A stretch of DNA of 64,000 nucleotides from Kerstersia gyiorum (GTDB lineage Bacteria; Pseudomonadota; Gammaproteobacteria; Burkholderiales; Burkholderiaceae_B). The stretch covers positions 161,509 to 225,508 of the forward strand of contig NZ_SGWZ01000006.1 of assembly GCF_004216755.1 (NCBI RefSeq). The letters are read 5' to 3'. A program made the translations under genes and the position numbers. The notes under the pieces are model-generated. The model did no database searches and was not told the origin of the DNA. It saw nothing but the letters and a program-made list of their open reading frames with translations. Shown here in pieces: positions 45,472-53,759 of the stretch (within the stretch, counting starts at the first letter, position 1; the number at the start of each line of letters is the position of its first letter).

Positions 45472-46947
45472 ATGCAGAACAACACCCGGGAATTCGATCT
45501 GAAGATCACGGACGGCTGGCTTATCGACGGCACCGGCGCCGAACGCCGCCGTGCCGACATCGGTATTCTGGACGGCCGCGTCGCCGCCCTCGGCGATCTG
45601 GGCCAGGCGCCAGCCCGCCAGACGCTCAGCGCTGGCGGCCATATCGTCGCGCCCGGCTTCATCGACACTCATGGCCACGATGATCTCATGTTCGTGGAAA
45701 AGCCGCAGCTGGACTGGAAAACCAGCCAAGGCATCACAACCGTGGTCGTCGGCAACTGTGGCGTCAGCGCCTCGCCCGCCCCCATGCCGGGCAACACCGC
45801 CGCCGCACTGGCGCTGCTGGGTGAATCCCCGCTGTTCCCGGACATGCATACCTACCTGCAGGCCCTGCGCGGCCTGCACCCAATGATCAACGTAGCCGCG
45901 CTGGTCGGCCACGCCAACCTGCGCCTGGCCGTCATGCAGGACCCGATGGCCACGCCGACCGAGGCGGAACAACAGGCCATGGAGACCCTGCTGCGCGAAT
46001 CGCTGCAGGCCGGCGCCGTCGGTTTCAGCACCGGCCTGGCCTATGAACCGGGCAGCGTCTCGAAACTGGAAGAACTCGACGGCCTGGCGCACATTGCAGC
46101 CGCCGCCGGCTCGCTGCACACCAGCCACATCCGCAACGAAGGCGATGACGTCGAGGCCGCCGTCGACGAAGTACTGGGCATCAGCCGCCGCACCGGCTGC
46201 GCCACGCTGGTATCGCACCACAAATGCATGCTCAAGGCCAACTGGGGCCGCAGCCAGTACACCCTGGCCAACATCGACCTGGCCCGCACGCAGGGGCTGG
46301 ATGTTGCGCTCGACATCTACCCCTATCCTGGCAGCTCCACCATCCTGATCCCGGAACGCGCCGACCTGATCGACGATATCCGCATCACCTGGTCCACGCC
46401 GCACCCTGAATGCAGCGGCAAGTACCTGTCGGACATCGCCTGGGAATGGGGCTGTGACCGCGAAACCGCCGCCCGCCGCCTGCTGCCTGCCGGCGCCATC
46501 TATTTCGCCATGGACGAAGACGAGGTGCAGCGCATCTTCCGCCACCCCTGCTGCATGGTGGGCTCCGACGGCCTGCCCAGTGACGAACGTCCGCACCCGC
46601 GCCTGTGGGGCAGCTTCACACGCATCCTCGGCCGCTACGTGCGCGAATGCCAGCTGATGCCGCTGGAACAGGCCGTGGCACGCATGACGGCGCTGCCCGC
46701 ATCCGTTTTCGGCCTGCGCGACCGTGGCACGCTGCGCGAAGGTGCCTGGGCCGACATCGTGATCTTCGATCCCGAAACCGTCGAGGACCGCGCGACCTGG
46801 GAAAATCCGACCCAACCTTCCGTCGGCGTGGACGCGGTACTGGTGAACGGGACTCAGGTATTTCCCAAACTTGAAGGCGTGCAACGACCCGGGCAAGTCC
46901 TTCAGCGAGAATTTCCAGCCATGTCCGGCAATGCCGGCGAGGCCTGA
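45472..46947 (+). CDS. dan: N-acyl-D-amino-acid deacylase (D-aminoacylase)
   Basis: This 491-residue zinc amidohydrolase removes the acyl group from N-acyl-D-amino acids. The key residues are all present: H67 and H69 (DTHGHDD), C96 (VGNCGVS), H219 (TSHIRNEGD), H250 (VSHHKC) and D366 (GSDGLPSDERPHPRLWG). Their positions nearly match those known for Alcaligenes D-aminoacylase (C96, H220, H250, D366). A strong AGGAGG precedes the ATG. It heads an operon with a permease and three more hydrolases, and probably supplies free D-amino acids. Confidence 0.93.
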   Translation: MQNNTREFDLKITDGWLIDGTGAERRRADIGILDGRVAALGDLGQAPARQTLSAGGHIVAPGFIDTHGHDDLMFVEKPQLDWKTSQGITTVVVGNCGVSASPAPMPGNTAAALALLGESPLFPDMHTYLQALRGLHPMINVAALVGHANLRLAVMQDPMATPTEAEQQAMETLLRESLQAGAVGFSTGLAYEPGSVSKLEELDGLAHIAAAAGSLHTSHIRNEGDDVEAAVDEVLGISRRTGCATLVSHHKCMLKANWGRSQYTLANIDLARTQGLDVALDIYPYPGSSTILIPERADLIDDIRITWSTPHPECSGKYLSDIAWEWGCDRETAARRLLPAGAIYFAMDEDEVQRIFRHPCCMVGSDGLPSDERPHPRLWGSFTRILGRYVRECQLMPLEQAVARMTALPASVFGLRDRGTLREGAWADIVIFDPETVEDRATWENPTQPSVGVDAVLVNGTQVFPKLEGVQRPGQVLQREFPAMSGNAGEA

Positions 46948-47083
46948 AACAACCCGGATGAGCGCAAGCCCGCACCGGCATACAACAACAGCGGCCAACC
47001 ACCAACCAGGACAGCATGGCCGCAACAGCGGGTCCGACACTTTCCGATCACGGCGGACTCAAAGGTAATAGGAAGGAGACATC

Positions 47084-48493
47084 ATGACGCTCACGCAAAA
47101 AATGCCCCAGGGCAAGCGCAACGCCGCCATCGCGGTGTTTCTGGTCGGCCTCGCCATTGCGCTCTACACTCATTTCGTCATCCCCGGCGAGACTTCGCTG
47201 TGGGGCCTGACGCCCGTCGTGGTCTTTGCGGTCATCGCCCTGCTGGGCGTGGACATCGTTCTCTCGACGATCGCCGCCATCGTACTCGGTGCCATCATGA
47301 CCGGCACCACGCCCATCGCCATGGGCAAGCTGCTGGCTGACTCGCTGGGTTCCTTCATTGCGGTGGTCGGCCTGATCATCGTGCTGGGCGCCGGCGTCGG
47401 CGAAGTCGCAGCCCGTACCGGCGCGGCCGAGCAGCTGGTACGTGCCATCGTGAAGCGCATCGGCCTGTCCAACCAGCGGCGCGTACGCCTGGGCATCATG
47501 ATCACCTCGACGCTGATCTGTGGCGCCCTGGGCACGCTGGCAGGCGGCAACGCCATCATCGCCGCCGTGGTCATCCCCATCGCCGCTGCGGTCCGCCTGT
47601 CTCCGCCCGCCGTGGCCGCCCTGTTCCAGACCGCCGGCTCCGCCGGACTGGTGCTCGGTCCCTTCACGCCCAATGTCGTGACCGTCACCGGCCTGACGGG
47701 CCTGACCTATGTCGAGTACCTGACGGTGGCCGGCATTCCCATGGCCATCGCCACGCTGCTGACCGGCTGGTTCATGTCCGGCCGTATCCAGAAGATCACC
47801 GAACCGCACTTCCAGTACGAAGAAGCCGCGCTCGGCCAGGCTGCGCTGAACCTCTCGCGCCCGGCCGCCCCCAGCGCCGTACGCGCTGCCTGGGCCTTCT
47901 GCCTGACCATCATCCTGTTGGCCATTGTCGGCATCAGCGCCAAGGCCGGCTTTGCCTTCGCGATCATCGTGATGGTTTCGCTGGGCGCCACCACCGGCCT
48001 GGCCGGCGGCATGCAACCGCGTGAAATCCTCCAGGCCATGTATGCCGGCTCGGGCAAGCTGATCTGGATATTCTTCCTGTTCTGGCTGTTCAACCCGGTG
48101 CTGGTGCTGGTCGACAAGCTCAATGCCTACCACGCCCTGCTGGACGTCGTGCAACCCTACCTGGTCGGTGTCAGCGGCGCCGTGCTGTGCATCATCATCG
48201 TGGCCTTCAACGTCGTGGGACACATTCCCGGCGCCGCCGTCGCGCAGATGACATTCACCGCCAAGATATTCGGGCCGGTACTGGCCGCCGCCGGCGTCGG
48301 CCCTGCCGCCACCACGGCAGTGATCCTCGGCAGCTCGCAGATCGACTGGTTCGGTCCCTTCCCGTCGTCGGACATGTTCGGGCAGATGGGACTGGCACGC
48401 TCGACCCAGCTGAAGTACATGCTCTATAACGGCTGGGCAGTCATGGGCGTGAACCTGCTGATGTTCTGCGGTCTGTTCTTCATCCTGGTCTAA
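47084..48493 (+). CDS. Ion-transporter-superfamily permease (NhaC/GntP-like)
   Basis: This 469-residue protein has about twelve hydrophobic segments. Two re-entrant-like repeats (ICGALGTLAGGNAIIAAVVI and GAAVAQMTFTAKIFGPVLAA) and the segment GSAGLVLGPFTPNVVTVTG suggest a sodium- or proton-coupled carrier of the ion-transporter superfamily, like NhaC and related organic-anion carriers. Lying between D-aminoacylase and a beta-lactamase-fold hydrolase, it most likely imports the operon's substrate. AAGGAGA precedes the ATG. The family call is moderate. Confidence 0.8.
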   Translation: MTLTQKMPQGKRNAAIAVFLVGLAIALYTHFVIPGETSLWGLTPVVVFAVIALLGVDIVLSTIAAIVLGAIMTGTTPIAMGKLLADSLGSFIAVVGLIIVLGAGVGEVAARTGAAEQLVRAIVKRIGLSNQRRVRLGIMITSTLICGALGTLAGGNAIIAAVVIPIAAAVRLSPPAVAALFQTAGSAGLVLGPFTPNVVTVTGLTGLTYVEYLTVAGIPMAIATLLTGWFMSGRIQKITEPHFQYEEAALGQAALNLSRPAAPSAVRAAWAFCLTIILLAIVGISAKAGFAFAIIVMVSLGATTGLAGGMQPREILQAMYAGSGKLIWIFFLFWLFNPVLVLVDKLNAYHALLDVVQPYLVGVSGAVLCIIIVAFNVVGHIPGAAVAQMTFTAKIFGPVLAAAGVGPAATTAVILGSSQIDWFGPFPSSDMFGQMGLARSTQLKYMLYNGWAVMGVNLLMFCGLFFILV

Positions 48494-48511
48494 CGCAAAA
48501 GAGGCAACGGC

Positions 48512-49360
48512 ATGTTCGAATTGGGTCATCCACCCGCCGATATCGCCGGCCTGCGCAGCAGGCTGGCCCAAGGCCTGGCTCCCATCCTGGCCGGCACCCA
48601 GGCACGCGTCACCATGGCCGTGCATGCCCTGGACGGCACGCCGCTGTTCGAGCGCGAGGCCGGGACGGCCATGCCGTCGGCCAGCCTGATCAAGATACCC
48701 ATCCTGATGCTGCTGCTCGAGCAGGTGGCAGCCGGCCGCTGGCCGCTGGACCACATGCTGTCGCTGGAGCACACCGAGCGCGTGGGCGGCACGGGCATAC
48801 TCAACCAATTGCCCAGCGTGCGCAGCCTGCAACTGGAAGAGCTGGGCCGCCTGATGATCGTGCTGAGTGACAATGTCGCCACCAACGCGCTGATCGACTG
48901 GCTCGGCCTGGACGATGTCACGCAATGGTGCCAACGTGCCGGATTGCCGCAAACCCGCCTGGAACGCCGCATGATGGACGCCCAGGCGCGCGCAGCCGGC
49001 CGCGACAACTGGACCAGCGCCGCCGATGCCTGTGCCGCACTGCTCTGGCTGCTGCGCAACGGCAGCCTGCCCGCGCCGCTGCGTCAGCTCGGCCTGCAAA
49101 TGCTGGCCGACCAGCGTGAGCAATCGCACTTCGGCGCCGCGCTGCCTGCGCACGCCAAGCTGGCCAACAAAACCGGCCAGCTGCACGGGCTGCGCCACGA
49201 TGCCGGCATCCTGTCGGCTGGCGGCCAGAGTGTCGTTCTGGCTGTGCTGGCCGATGGTTTCACCGACCCGCGTACCAGCATGACCCTGTATGGCGGCGAT
49301 GGCGCCGCCCTGCTGGCGCAACTCGCCCGGGCCGTCGCCCTGGCCCTGTCTGCGTCCTGA
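48512..49360 (+). CDS. Class A beta-lactamase-fold serine hydrolase lacking a signal peptide
   Basis: This 282-residue protein has Ser58-x-x-Lys61 (SASLIKIP), SDN (119-121) and KTG (220-222), the three motifs of class A beta-lactamases. The deacylating ExxLN element is replaced by LERRMMDAQARAAGRDN (E151), as in uncharacterised 'serine hydrolase' relatives. The N-terminus (MFELGHPPADIAGLRSRLAQ) is not a signal peptide, so it should stay in the cytoplasm, unlike resistance enzymes. Operon context suggests hydrolysis of a cyclic amide or an amide of a D-amino acid, not antibiotic defence. The substrate is unknown. Confidence 0.82.
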   Translation: MFELGHPPADIAGLRSRLAQGLAPILAGTQARVTMAVHALDGTPLFEREAGTAMPSASLIKIPILMLLLEQVAAGRWPLDHMLSLEHTERVGGTGILNQLPSVRSLQLEELGRLMIVLSDNVATNALIDWLGLDDVTQWCQRAGLPQTRLERRMMDAQARAAGRDNWTSAADACAALLWLLRNGSLPAPLRQLGLQMLADQREQSHFGAALPAHAKLANKTGQLHGLRHDAGILSAGGQSVVLAVLADGFTDPRTSMTLYGGDGAALLAQLARAVALALSAS

Positions 49361-49450
49361 TCCCGGCGCGGCAACGCTGGCTCAAGCTGGCGTCCGGCCC
49401 GTCCCGATGCGCCCCGGCAACCGGGGTGGCATCCCCCAAGGAGAAACACC

Positions 49451-50272
49451 ATGACCACACGCGTGGCACTGATCCAGCTCGACAGCGGCAACGACCGCGC
49501 CGCCAATCTGGCGGAAATCGAGCACTGGGTCCTGGCTGCGGCCCAGGATGGCGCCCAGCTCATCATCACCCCCGAATACAGCGATGTACGTGGCGACGCC
49601 GCGCTGCTGCAACAACAGGCATCCCCGGTTCCCGGCGTCGTGACCGAACACATGGCATCCCTGGCACGCCGCACCGGCTGCTGGATCCAGCTTGGCTCCA
49701 TGCACGAGCGGCTGGCGGACGACCCGCGCCTGGGCAACACCAGCCTGGTATTCAACCCGGACGGGCAGATTGCTGCCAGCTATCGCAAAACGCATCTGTA
49801 CGATGCCGTGGTCAATGGCATGCCCTACCTGGAATCCGACGATTTCGCCCCCGGCGCCGCCCTCACCACCGTCGAAGCAGCCGGACTGCAGCTCGGCCTG
49901 AGTATCTGCTACGACATCCGCTTTGCCGAGCTGTTCCGTGCGCTGCGTTCCCGTGGCGCCAATGTTCTGGTCGTTCCGGCCGCCTTCAATGTCCATACCG
50001 GCAGGGATCACTGGGAAGTATTGCTGCGCGCCCGCGCCATCGAAAACCAGTGCTATGTGCTGGCCGCCGCGCAGATCGGCGGCCCCGGCCCGGCCCTGCC
50101 CTGCCTGGGCCGCAGCATGATCATCGACCCTTGGGGCACCGTACTGGCCTGCATGCCCGACCAGCCCGGCTATATTTGCGCCGACCTGGACCCGACGCGC
50201 GTCACCATGCTGCGCGACAAGCTGCCAGCCTGGTCGCACCGCCGTGGCGACCTGTATCCCACCAGCCCCTGA
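49451..50272 (+). CDS. Carbon-nitrogen hydrolase (nitrilase superfamily amidase), paralogue
   Basis: This 273-residue enzyme has catalytic Glu42 (TPEYSD), Lys113 (YRKTHLYD) and Cys153 (SICYDIRF). It is a close paralogue of the protein at 10768-11601, sharing long identical stretches, and would hydrolyse a C-N bond in the cytoplasm. AAGGAG precedes the ATG. It is the fourth gene of the D-aminoacylase operon, so it may act after the beta-lactamase-fold enzyme or on an amide side group. The substrate is unknown. Confidence 0.88.
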   Translation: MTTRVALIQLDSGNDRAANLAEIEHWVLAAAQDGAQLIITPEYSDVRGDAALLQQQASPVPGVVTEHMASLARRTGCWIQLGSMHERLADDPRLGNTSLVFNPDGQIAASYRKTHLYDAVVNGMPYLESDDFAPGAALTTVEAAGLQLGLSICYDIRFAELFRALRSRGANVLVVPAAFNVHTGRDHWEVLLRARAIENQCYVLAAAQIGGPGPALPCLGRSMIIDPWGTVLACMPDQPGYICADLDPTRVTMLRDKLPAWSHRRGDLYPTSP

Positions 50273-50351
50273 GCCGCACGCCAGACGCTGCCCGTATTCC
50301 CCTGTTTTCACACCCGCGCCCTGCGCGGGCGCTCCTGCCAGGAGAGCCCTC

Positions 50352-51161
50352 ATGACCGAAGCCAGTCCCGCCGTCTATACCTTTCATCAGGGAACGGCCC
50401 CCCTGCTGATTTCCATGCCGCACGCCGGCACCTACGTGCCGCCTGAGCTTGCCGCCCGCTTCACCGAGGAAGCCCGGCAAGTCCCGGATACCGATTGGCA
50501 TATGCCCCGCCTGTATGCTTTTGCCCGGGAAATGGGCGCATCCATCCTGTGCGCGAACTACTCGCGCTACGTCGTGGACCAGAACCGTCCGCCAGACGGC
50601 GCCAGCCTCTACCCCGGCCAGAGCGTCACCGGCCTGTGTCCGGTGGATACCTTCTACGACACACCCATTTATGCCGCGGGCGACGTGCCAGACGCAGCAG
50701 AAATCGCGGCGCGCCGTGTCGCCCTCTGGCAGCCCTATCATGATTGCCTGCGCCAGGAACTGGATCGCCTGCGCAGCCTGCACGGCCGTGTCGTGCTCTG
50801 GGATGCCCACTCCATCCGCTCTGTCGTTCCCCGTTTCTTCGAAGGCAAACTGCCGGACCTGAACCTCGGCACGGCAGACGGAAAAAGCTGCGACCCGGCG
50901 CTGGCCGGGAAACTGCTCGCCGTGGCCAGCAGCGACACACGCTACACCAGCGTACTCAATGGCCGCTTCAAGGGCGGCCACATCACCCGTCACTACGGCG
51001 CCCCCGAGGCCGGCATCCACGCGGTGCAGCTGGAAATGGCGCAATGCTGCTATATGGAAGAAGCCCTGCCCTTCGCTTATCTGGAAGAGCGGGCCCGGGA
51101 AATCCAGCCGCTGCTGCGCCGCATGCTCGACAGCGCCCTGGCATACGCCCGCCAGGCTTGA
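50352..51161 (+). CDS. hutG: N-formylglutamate amidohydrolase (HutG-like)
   Basis: This 269-residue zinc hydrolase belongs to the N-formylglutamate deformylase family: LLISMPHAGTYVPPELAARF, VDQNRPPDGASLYPGQ, VVLWDAHSIRSVVPRFF and GGHITRHYGAPEAGIHAVQL carry the metal and substrate residues. In histidine degradation it yields glutamate and formate. No other hut gene is present, so here it more likely deformylates a product of the D-aminoacylase operon. The ATG at 50352 has GGAGAG before it; it ends just before a strong terminator. Confidence 0.85.
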   Translation: MTEASPAVYTFHQGTAPLLISMPHAGTYVPPELAARFTEEARQVPDTDWHMPRLYAFAREMGASILCANYSRYVVDQNRPPDGASLYPGQSVTGLCPVDTFYDTPIYAAGDVPDAAEIAARRVALWQPYHDCLRQELDRLRSLHGRVVLWDAHSIRSVVPRFFEGKLPDLNLGTADGKSCDPALAGKLLAVASSDTRYTSVLNGRFKGGHITRHYGAPEAGIHAVQLEMAQCCYMEEALPFAYLEERAREIQPLLRRMLDSALAYARQA

Positions 51162-51208
51162 ACCCGGCTCCGCACCCGCCAGCCTGTACCGCAGGCCGGC
51201 ATGCATAA

Positions 51209-51250
51209 AAAATGCGCCCGATCCAGAAACCGGATCGGGCGCATTTTCTT
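51209..51250. terminator. Bidirectional rho-independent terminator
   Basis: A perfect 16-bp stem (51209-51224 with 51232-51247) and 7-base loop end in TTTTCTT on the plus strand and a run of six T on the minus strand. It closes the D-aminoacylase operon and the convergent membrane-protein gene. Confidence 0.9.
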
Positions 51251-51288
51251 CGGACAACCGGCGGGAACCGGCGCCGGAACACGGAGAA

Positions 51289-51651
51289 TTACTCGTAATC
51301 GACGGGCGAACGGCCTTCGACCAGTGCCAGCCAGCCGCGGATGACGCGGTACAGCGCCCAGACGATGGTAGCGAATACGCCCAGCCAGCCGATATAGATC
51401 AGCGTGGCCAGGAAGCTGACAGCCAGCGCCAGCACGCTCCACCAGAACGTGGCCAGCAGCCAGGCAGCATGACCATCGAAATAGGTAGCGGCAAAATCCT
51501 GGCGCTTGACGTACAGCAGGATCACACCAGCGACCGCAGCCAGGCCCAGAAAGCCCGCACTGATCAGCGACACGGCAAACAGGCCATAGACGATGTGCAT
51601 AACGGTCTGCAGGCTCAATTCGGGCGAGCCGGATTGCGGCAGGTTGCTCAT
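51289..51651 (-). CDS. Small membrane protein, DUF4870-like
   Basis: This 120-residue protein has three hydrophobic segments (VYGLFAVSLISAGFLGLAAV, WLLATFWWSVLALAVSFLAT and IGWLGVFATIVWALYRVIRG), matching small DUF4870-type membrane proteins common in betaproteobacteria. Function is unknown. It is monocistronic, with GGAGTC before the ATG and a shared terminator behind it. Confidence 0.75.
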   Translation of the reverse strand: MSNLPQSGSPELSLQTVMHIVYGLFAVSLISAGFLGLAAVAGVILLYVKRQDFAATYFDGHAAWLLATFWWSVLALAVSFLATLIYIGWLGVFATIVWALYRVIRGWLALVEGRSPVDYE

Positions 51652-52109
51652 GTTGATCGACTCCTTATCAAAACAGCGGATATCTTACCGCGTTGTCTGT
51701 AATAACGTGTTGCAGCGCCGCGCCATCCTGCGCCAGCGCCGCTTGCGCGCACCGGCATTTTCCTGCTCGTTTTCCATTACGGCGCGAACCTGCCACCCCT
51801 GTCTGGCGGCAACCGCCCACGCCAGCGAAGCGTACCCGAACGCATGGCTGCGCCAACCCCGGATGTTGCAGGATTTCCACGGCCAGCCAGAATAAACGGG
51901 AATGAGAGTTATAATCATCAAAGAATTCTGCTCCGGCTACCGATCCGGGTTGCCGCCAGCTGGCCTCCGTCTGCCGTGCAGCCAGCCCGCCATCCCCAGG
52001 ATCGCAGCCGCGCCTGTCGGGCAATGTGCACACCTGAAAAGGCCCGCTGCCCCCCATGCACCGGTCGCCATGCAACCGTCTTCACTGCAACACGTCTCGC
52101 TGAAAGGCC
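51652..52109. other. Regulatory gap before the FecI-like gene, no gene seen
   Basis: No convincing coding region was found in these 458 bases. A TATAAT (51910-51915) lies in a short A+T-rich patch (51891-51930). The patch also holds a weak Fur-box match on the minus strand, about 12 of 19 bases. If used, it would place the FecI-FecR genes under iron control with a leader of almost 190 bases. Confidence 0.35.
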
Positions 52110-52640
52110 ATGCCCTCTTCCGCCCTTACGCCATCGGCCGATATCGCCACGCTATACGCTGACCATCACAGCTGGCTGCGCAACTGGATTGCCAGCAAGC
52201 TGCAGCATTCCGGCCGCGAAGTGGCGGAAGACCTGGCGCATGATACCTTCGTCAGCCTGATCAGCAGCCGCAACCGCGCCCCTGAACCCGACGAGTTGCT
52301 CAAGCCTCGCGCCTACCTGGCCACCGTCGCCAAGGGCGTGGTGGTCAGTTGGATACGCCGCCAGTCGCTGGAACGTGCCTGGCTGGAAACACTGGCCACG
52401 CTGCCCGAACCGCAACACCCCTCCCCTGAGCACCAGCATGTCATCGTCGAAACGCTGGCCGAGATCGACGCCATGCTCGACACCCTGAAGCCGCGCGCCA
52501 AGCAGGCGTTCCTCATGGCAACGGTGGACGGCATGAAACAGGCGGATATCGCCACGGCACTGGGCATCAGCATTCCGACCGTCAAGAGCTATATGCACAA
52601 GGCGTACCTGCTGTGCCTGAGCCAGATGCCCGACGACTGA
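52110..52640 (+). CDS. ECF sigma factor, FecI/HurI-like
   Basis: This 176-residue sigma-70 ECF protein has region 2 (LYADHHSWLRNWIASKLQHS, EDLAHDTFVSLI) and region 4 with the helix-turn-helix MKQADIATALGISIPTVKSY. It directs RNA polymerase to the promoter of the neighbouring receptor. It stands in the canonical FecI-FecR-receptor order, comparable to Bordetella hurI-hurR-bhuR for heme. It ends 9 bp before the FecR-like gene. Confidence 0.92.
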   Translation: MPSSALTPSADIATLYADHHSWLRNWIASKLQHSGREVAEDLAHDTFVSLISSRNRAPEPDELLKPRAYLATVAKGVVVSWIRRQSLERAWLETLATLPEPQHPSPEHQHVIVETLAEIDAMLDTLKPRAKQAFLMATVDGMKQADIATALGISIPTVKSYMHKAYLLCLSQMPDD

Positions 52641-52649
52641 GCCGGCAGC

Positions 52650-53627
52650 ATGGCCAATACACCGGATACACGCATAGACCCCGGCATCCTCAACGAGGCG
52701 GCGCACTGGCTGCTGCGCATCCAGGAAGGCCATCTGGATGCGGAACAACAGGCCAGCTTTGCCCGCTGGCATGGCCAGAGCAGCGAACACCAGCGGGCCT
52801 GGCGGCGTGCCGAACGGCTGCTGGACAAAATGGGCAGCATGCCAGCAGGCCTGGCTGCGCCCACGCTGCGGCGCGCTAACAACATCGGCGGCGCCAGCCG
52901 CCGCGCGCTGCTGCGCAGCGTCGCCGCCATCCTGGCCCTGGCACCTGCCGGATGGCTGGCCTGGCAGGCCCGCCCCTGGTTCGAACGCCTGAATGCCGAT
53001 TACGTCGCCGGCATCGGCGAACAACTGGACGCCACGCTGGACGACGGCACGCGGATCTCACTCAATACCGACACGGTGCTCGACGTGCTCTACACCGTCG
53101 AACAACGCCTGCTGACGCTCAAGCGCGGCGAGATATACATCAGCACGGCACCGGATACGCAACAGCCGCCCAGACCATTCCGGGTGCACACCGACCACGG
53201 CAGCATGCAGGCGTTGGGAACGCGCTTCGTCGTGCGTCAACACGAAGACCATACGCTGCTGGCCGTCTATGAAGGCGCAGTGCGTATCACCCCCGCCGAT
53301 GCCGGGCCGGGCGTGGCCGTCACCTTGCAAGCGGGGCAGCAGGCTGGCTTCACGCGCCAGCACGTCGGGCCGCTGACAGACACCAGCGAAGCCGCGTCGG
53401 CATGGCGCAACGGCCTGCTGATGGCCGATGCCATGAGCCTGCCACAGTGGGTTGCAGAACTCTCCCGCTACAGCCAGGACACCATCGAATACGCACCGGG
53501 CCTGCGCCAATTGCAATTGTCCGGCGCCTTCCCGGTGCACGACATCGAACTGGCCTTGCAGATGCTGGCCCAGACCTACCAATTGAACGTCCGCCGCAAC
53601 GGACGACGGGTCTATATCGGCCGTTGA
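52650..53627 (+). CDS. FecR/HurR-like anti-sigma regulator
   Basis: This 325-residue protein has an N-terminal cytoplasmic domain (NEAAHWLLRIQEGHLDAEQQ, FARWHGQSSEHQRAWRRAER), a single membrane helix (LLRSVAAILALAPAGWLAW) and a periplasmic FecR domain (TDHGSMQALGTRFVVRQHED). It relays occupancy of the outer-membrane receptor to the sigma factor. The C-terminus resembles an STN-like fold (SGAFPVHDIELALQMLAQTY), as usual in this family. Confidence 0.92.
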   Translation: MANTPDTRIDPGILNEAAHWLLRIQEGHLDAEQQASFARWHGQSSEHQRAWRRAERLLDKMGSMPAGLAAPTLRRANNIGGASRRALLRSVAAILALAPAGWLAWQARPWFERLNADYVAGIGEQLDATLDDGTRISLNTDTVLDVLYTVEQRLLTLKRGEIYISTAPDTQQPPRPFRVHTDHGSMQALGTRFVVRQHEDHTLLAVYEGAVRITPADAGPGVAVTLQAGQQAGFTRQHVGPLTDTSEAASAWRNGLLMADAMSLPQWVAELSRYSQDTIEYAPGLRQLQLSGAFPVHDIELALQMLAQTYQLNVRRNGRRVYIGR

Positions 53628-53759
53628 GGCCGCCTGCTGCAGCCCGCCATCCGGCCCGAAAATATCCTTTTTCATTCCTCATGCGACAAGGAGAGTGAAA
53701 GACCAGCGTGTCGCGCAGCGCTGGACCTGACTCCGCCCTGTTCTCAAGGAATGATCGAG

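Noticed and set aside
47048..49321. 757-codon open frame on the minus strand opposite the permease and beta-lactamase-fold genes
   Set aside because: It is antisense to two clear genes, has Gln/Gly/His-rich composition without motifs, and arises from G+C-biased third positions.
50352..51161. A histidine-utilisation locus
   Set aside because: HutG-like is the only candidate; hutH, hutU, hutI and hutF are absent and the gene belongs to the D-aminoacylase operon.
51900..51920. Firm Fur box upstream of the FecI-like gene
   Set aside because: Only about 12 of 19 positions fit and no good -35 is present, so it is mentioned as weak only.
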